A stretch of DNA of 64,000 nucleotides from Mycobacterium parmense (GTDB lineage Bacteria > Actinomycetota > Actinomycetes > Mycobacteriales > Mycobacteriaceae): assembly GCF_010730575.1 (NCBI RefSeq), contig NZ_AP022614.1, positions 496,001 to 560,000 of the forward strand, in the 5' to 3' direction. The notes beneath the pieces were generated by a model. The model saw nothing but the letters and a program-made list of their open reading frames with translations, was not told where the DNA came from and did no database searches. The position numbers and the translations under genes are program-made. Shown here in pieces: positions 62,101 through 64,000 of this stretch (position 1 is its first letter; every line of letters starts with the position of its first letter).

Positions 62101-62219
62101 CTGGCCCTCACTCCCGGTCGGCGCGGCAGCGAGCGCTGGCCGGCGACACCGGCCGACGCATCATGCGAATTACGCGGTTTCATCTGAGCCATCGAATGAG
62201 CCATCGAACTGATTTCACG

Positions 62220-63662
62220 CTACGCGACGCGTCCCCAATGCCCGCTGCCGGCGACGCGCGAGCACACGGACTTCATCGCCTCCATGTAGCGAATTACCGA
62301 CTTCTGGGCGACCGGATTGTCGGGATACATGATCGCCATTACCGTTCCCTCCCCGTACCGAAAGACATAGATGGTCAGTTGATAGGAAAAGCGGCCGTCG
62401 GAGTGGATGCCGATATTGTTCGCATAACCGAGGTCGGCGGCCGCAAGAACGGCGTTGAGTGGGGCGGCGCCCCCGTGGAGGAAGTTCGACACCGGGAAGT
62501 TCGGCTGCGGCCAATTCAGCCACGGCGCCAATTCCAGCACCCGGTAATAAGGCACCCTGGCCAGGTGCAGGCCGGAGTCGAAAGAGGTCTGCGCGGCCCA
62601 TGCGGCGTCGCTGAAAGAGGCCGCGGCTATTGGCACGGTGATCGGCACCAGGCCGGTGAACCAACCCTGCGTCATGAAGTTGTCCGACGTCCGGCGCGTG
62701 TCCCTCGGAGTCAGGCCGTAATAGGTGAGAGCCCCCGTGAACTCGTGTTCCACCAGGGCGATGCAGGCGAACAGGCCGCCGATGAAGCGGGCGCCCACGC
62801 CGGTGCAGGCCGACTCGAACCGCTCAGTCTGTTCTCTGCCCATCAGCAGTTCGGAGACCATGGCACTGTTGCTCGGCTCCAGCGGATTACCCAGCGGCAG
62901 CGGGAACTCCGGAAAGCCGCCATTGTTGTTCTCGGCGAACTCAATCCATTCGCGCACCTCGGGTGAATCGACGGTCAGCGTCGAGGTGTATTGGCGCTCG
63001 CGGGCGCAGAACTCGTCGAAGCTGCCGGCATCGGGAAGCACAAGCGGTTCACCGCCCCCGCTCATTGACGCGTACATTCCGTTGGCTTCCAGCATCGTCG
63101 TCCCGATCAATGTGGCGTCTCCGTGCACATGATCGATAGCGGCAAAGAAAGTGAAGTGACTCTCGCTCTGCGAAATCCCGAAGGTGAAGCAACCCCATTC
63201 CAGCGGGTTCGGAACGGCCACGACGTGGGCGCGCAGTTGGTCGACCGTCATCCGCCCGTGGTCGACCGGGGCGAACTCCATGTCCGCGGGATCGCTGATC
63301 GTATGCCGCACGAACTCTCCGTCGGCGGTGTGGTCGAACCAGCTGCGGAACGTGTCGTGCCGGCGCAGATAGGTGTTGACGGCGTGATTCATGGCGGCGA
63401 TGTCGCACTGGCCCGGGACTTCGCAGGTCGCGATGATCTGCCTGGAAAAGTCCAGACCCGCGGCGGCCCGTTCGCGGTAGTTGCGAAGGTGTTGGCCCTG
63501 CATGTAGCTGACCGGCACCGAACTCACCGGCGCCTGCCGGGCCTTCTCGGCCGAAGCGGTCGTCGGGTGCCAGGAGATGACCACGCCCGGGCTCGGCGTC
63601 CAATCATCGAGTGAACCGATCGTAATCTTGCCGATTTGCAATATCTTCTCCCGGTTTTGCAT
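62220..63662 (-). CDS. Polyketide-associated acyltransferase, PapA3-like
   Basis: A 480-residue condensation-fold acyltransferase. The catalytic HxxxD motif is His178 to Asp182 in AIDHVHGDATLIG. Segments such as PVSYMQGQHLRNY, PGQCDIAAMNHAVNTYLRRH and YYGLTPRDTRRT closely follow M. tuberculosis PapA3, which makes diacyltrehalose; PapA1 and PapA2 are also related. ATG 63662 (MQNREKILQIGKITIG) gives the family length; the frame runs open to 63926 but without family features. First gene of the papA-mmpL-chp-FAAL set, with a 119-base gap before mmpL. Confidence 0.9.
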   Translation of the reverse strand: MQNREKILQIGKITIGSLDDWTPSPGVVISWHPTTASAEKARQAPVSSVPVSYMQGQHLRNYRERAAAGLDFSRQIIATCEVPGQCDIAAMNHAVNTYLRRHDTFRSWFDHTADGEFVRHTISDPADMEFAPVDHGRMTVDQLRAHVVAVPNPLEWGCFTFGISQSESHFTFFAAIDHVHGDATLIGTTMLEANGMYASMSGGGEPLVLPDAGSFDEFCARERQYTSTLTVDSPEVREWIEFAENNNGGFPEFPLPLGNPLEPSNSAMVSELLMGREQTERFESACTGVGARFIGGLFACIALVEHEFTGALTYYGLTPRDTRRTSDNFMTQGWFTGLVPITVPIAAASFSDAAWAAQTSFDSGLHLARVPYYRVLELAPWLNWPQPNFPVSNFLHGGAAPLNAVLAAADLGYANNIGIHSDGRFSYQLTIYVFRYGEGTVMAIMYPDNPVAQKSVIRYMEAMKSVCSRVAGSGHWGRVA

Positions 63663-64000
63663 CGATTGCCCACGTCGTCTCGGGCTGCGCACTCCGGTCC
63701 GCTCCGCCGGCGCGACCGTGGCGAGAACAAGATAACCCGTGCGGCGTGTGACGTCGGGGATATGGGCGGATGCGCCCGACGTGGCCGGCGATCGCCGGGC
63801 GCGGCGCGCCGAAGGTAGCGTGGTTGTAAATCTAGCTGCCCGTTGACGATTATGCTGCGCAAGAGCGCTGGCATGTGTACATTTCCCACGTCGGTTGCTG
63901 GACGGCAGTACAACAGGGGGTTCCACACCAGGCGCCGTCCGTGGTGTGTGATGGAGCGGCGCTTGGCGTGTTCGGAGTCGCGATGGCCCCGGAGCCGGGG
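63663..64000. other. Right-edge region upstream of papA
   Basis: No complete gene is seen in these 338 bases. An AT-richer patch around 63825-63900 probably holds the papA promoter. Perfect 7-bp arms CACACCA (63924-63930) and TGGTGTG (63942-63948) form an inverted repeat. Plus-strand reading frames that start near 63951 or 63983 run off the edge, so a divergent gene could begin there, but too little is present to support one. Confidence 0.4.

Overview
The window is GC-rich chromosomal DNA from a mycobacterium, most likely a slow grower close to the Mycobacterium avium complex. The basis is protein-level recognition of a long syntenic block that matches the M. tuberculosis interval Rv2466c to Rv2417c in reverse orientation, plus mycobacteria-specific families (Rpf, MmpS/MmpL, PapA, FAAL, Chp, OctT, GpgP). 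The species was not determined; that would need a database search.

Bases 1-28 kb are mostly core genes on the + strand: the end of mycoredoxin 2, rpiB, nei2, a small exported protein, lipP (minus), tRNA-Gly and tRNA-Pro, tig-clpP1-clpP2-clpX (protein folding and degradation), korA-korB (2-oxoglutarate:ferredoxin oxidoreductase), mobA, a 1 kb structured non-coding region leading to the resuscitation factor rpfE, an enoyl-reductase-like protein, a DUF937 protein, a B-lectin/LysM protein, valS-folC-membrane protein-ndk-rne, rplU-rpmA-obg-proB.

Bases 28-40.5 kb are more accessory. They hold a TetR/cytochrome P450 divergent pair, a sirtuin and a cysteine hydrolase beside nadE, and a five-gene minus-strand operon (MmgE/PrpD, isocitrate-lyase-family lyase, aconitase-like large and small subunits, PEBP protein). 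A divergent GntR/UTRA regulator faces that operon across a perfect 28-bp palindromic operator. This looks like a dedicated pathway that isomerises and cleaves a branched dicarboxylic or tricarboxylic acid, and it is the best candidate here for a little-described system. A ribokinase follows.

Bases 40.6-51.5 kb return to the core order: a membrane class III cyclase homologue with lost catalytic residues translationally coupled to an MscS channel with a cyclic-nucleotide domain, then proA, a MoxR ATPase, a VWA protein, nadD-rsfS-gpgP-octT (octT carries an in-frame triple 57-bp repeat) and a DegV protein. Compared with M. tuberculosis, the PE25/PPE41/ahpC/ahpD interval is absent between the MscS gene and proA.

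Bases 51.5-64 kb are a minus-strand cell-envelope lipid region: mmpS-mmpL, a DapB-like dehydrogenase, then a fatty acyl-AMP ligase, a Chp-type PE-PPE-domain acyltransferase, a second MmpL and a PapA3-like acyltransferase. The last four are the gene set used for acyltrehalose/sulfolipid assembly; no polyketide synthase is seen inside the window, so it could lie beyond the right edge.
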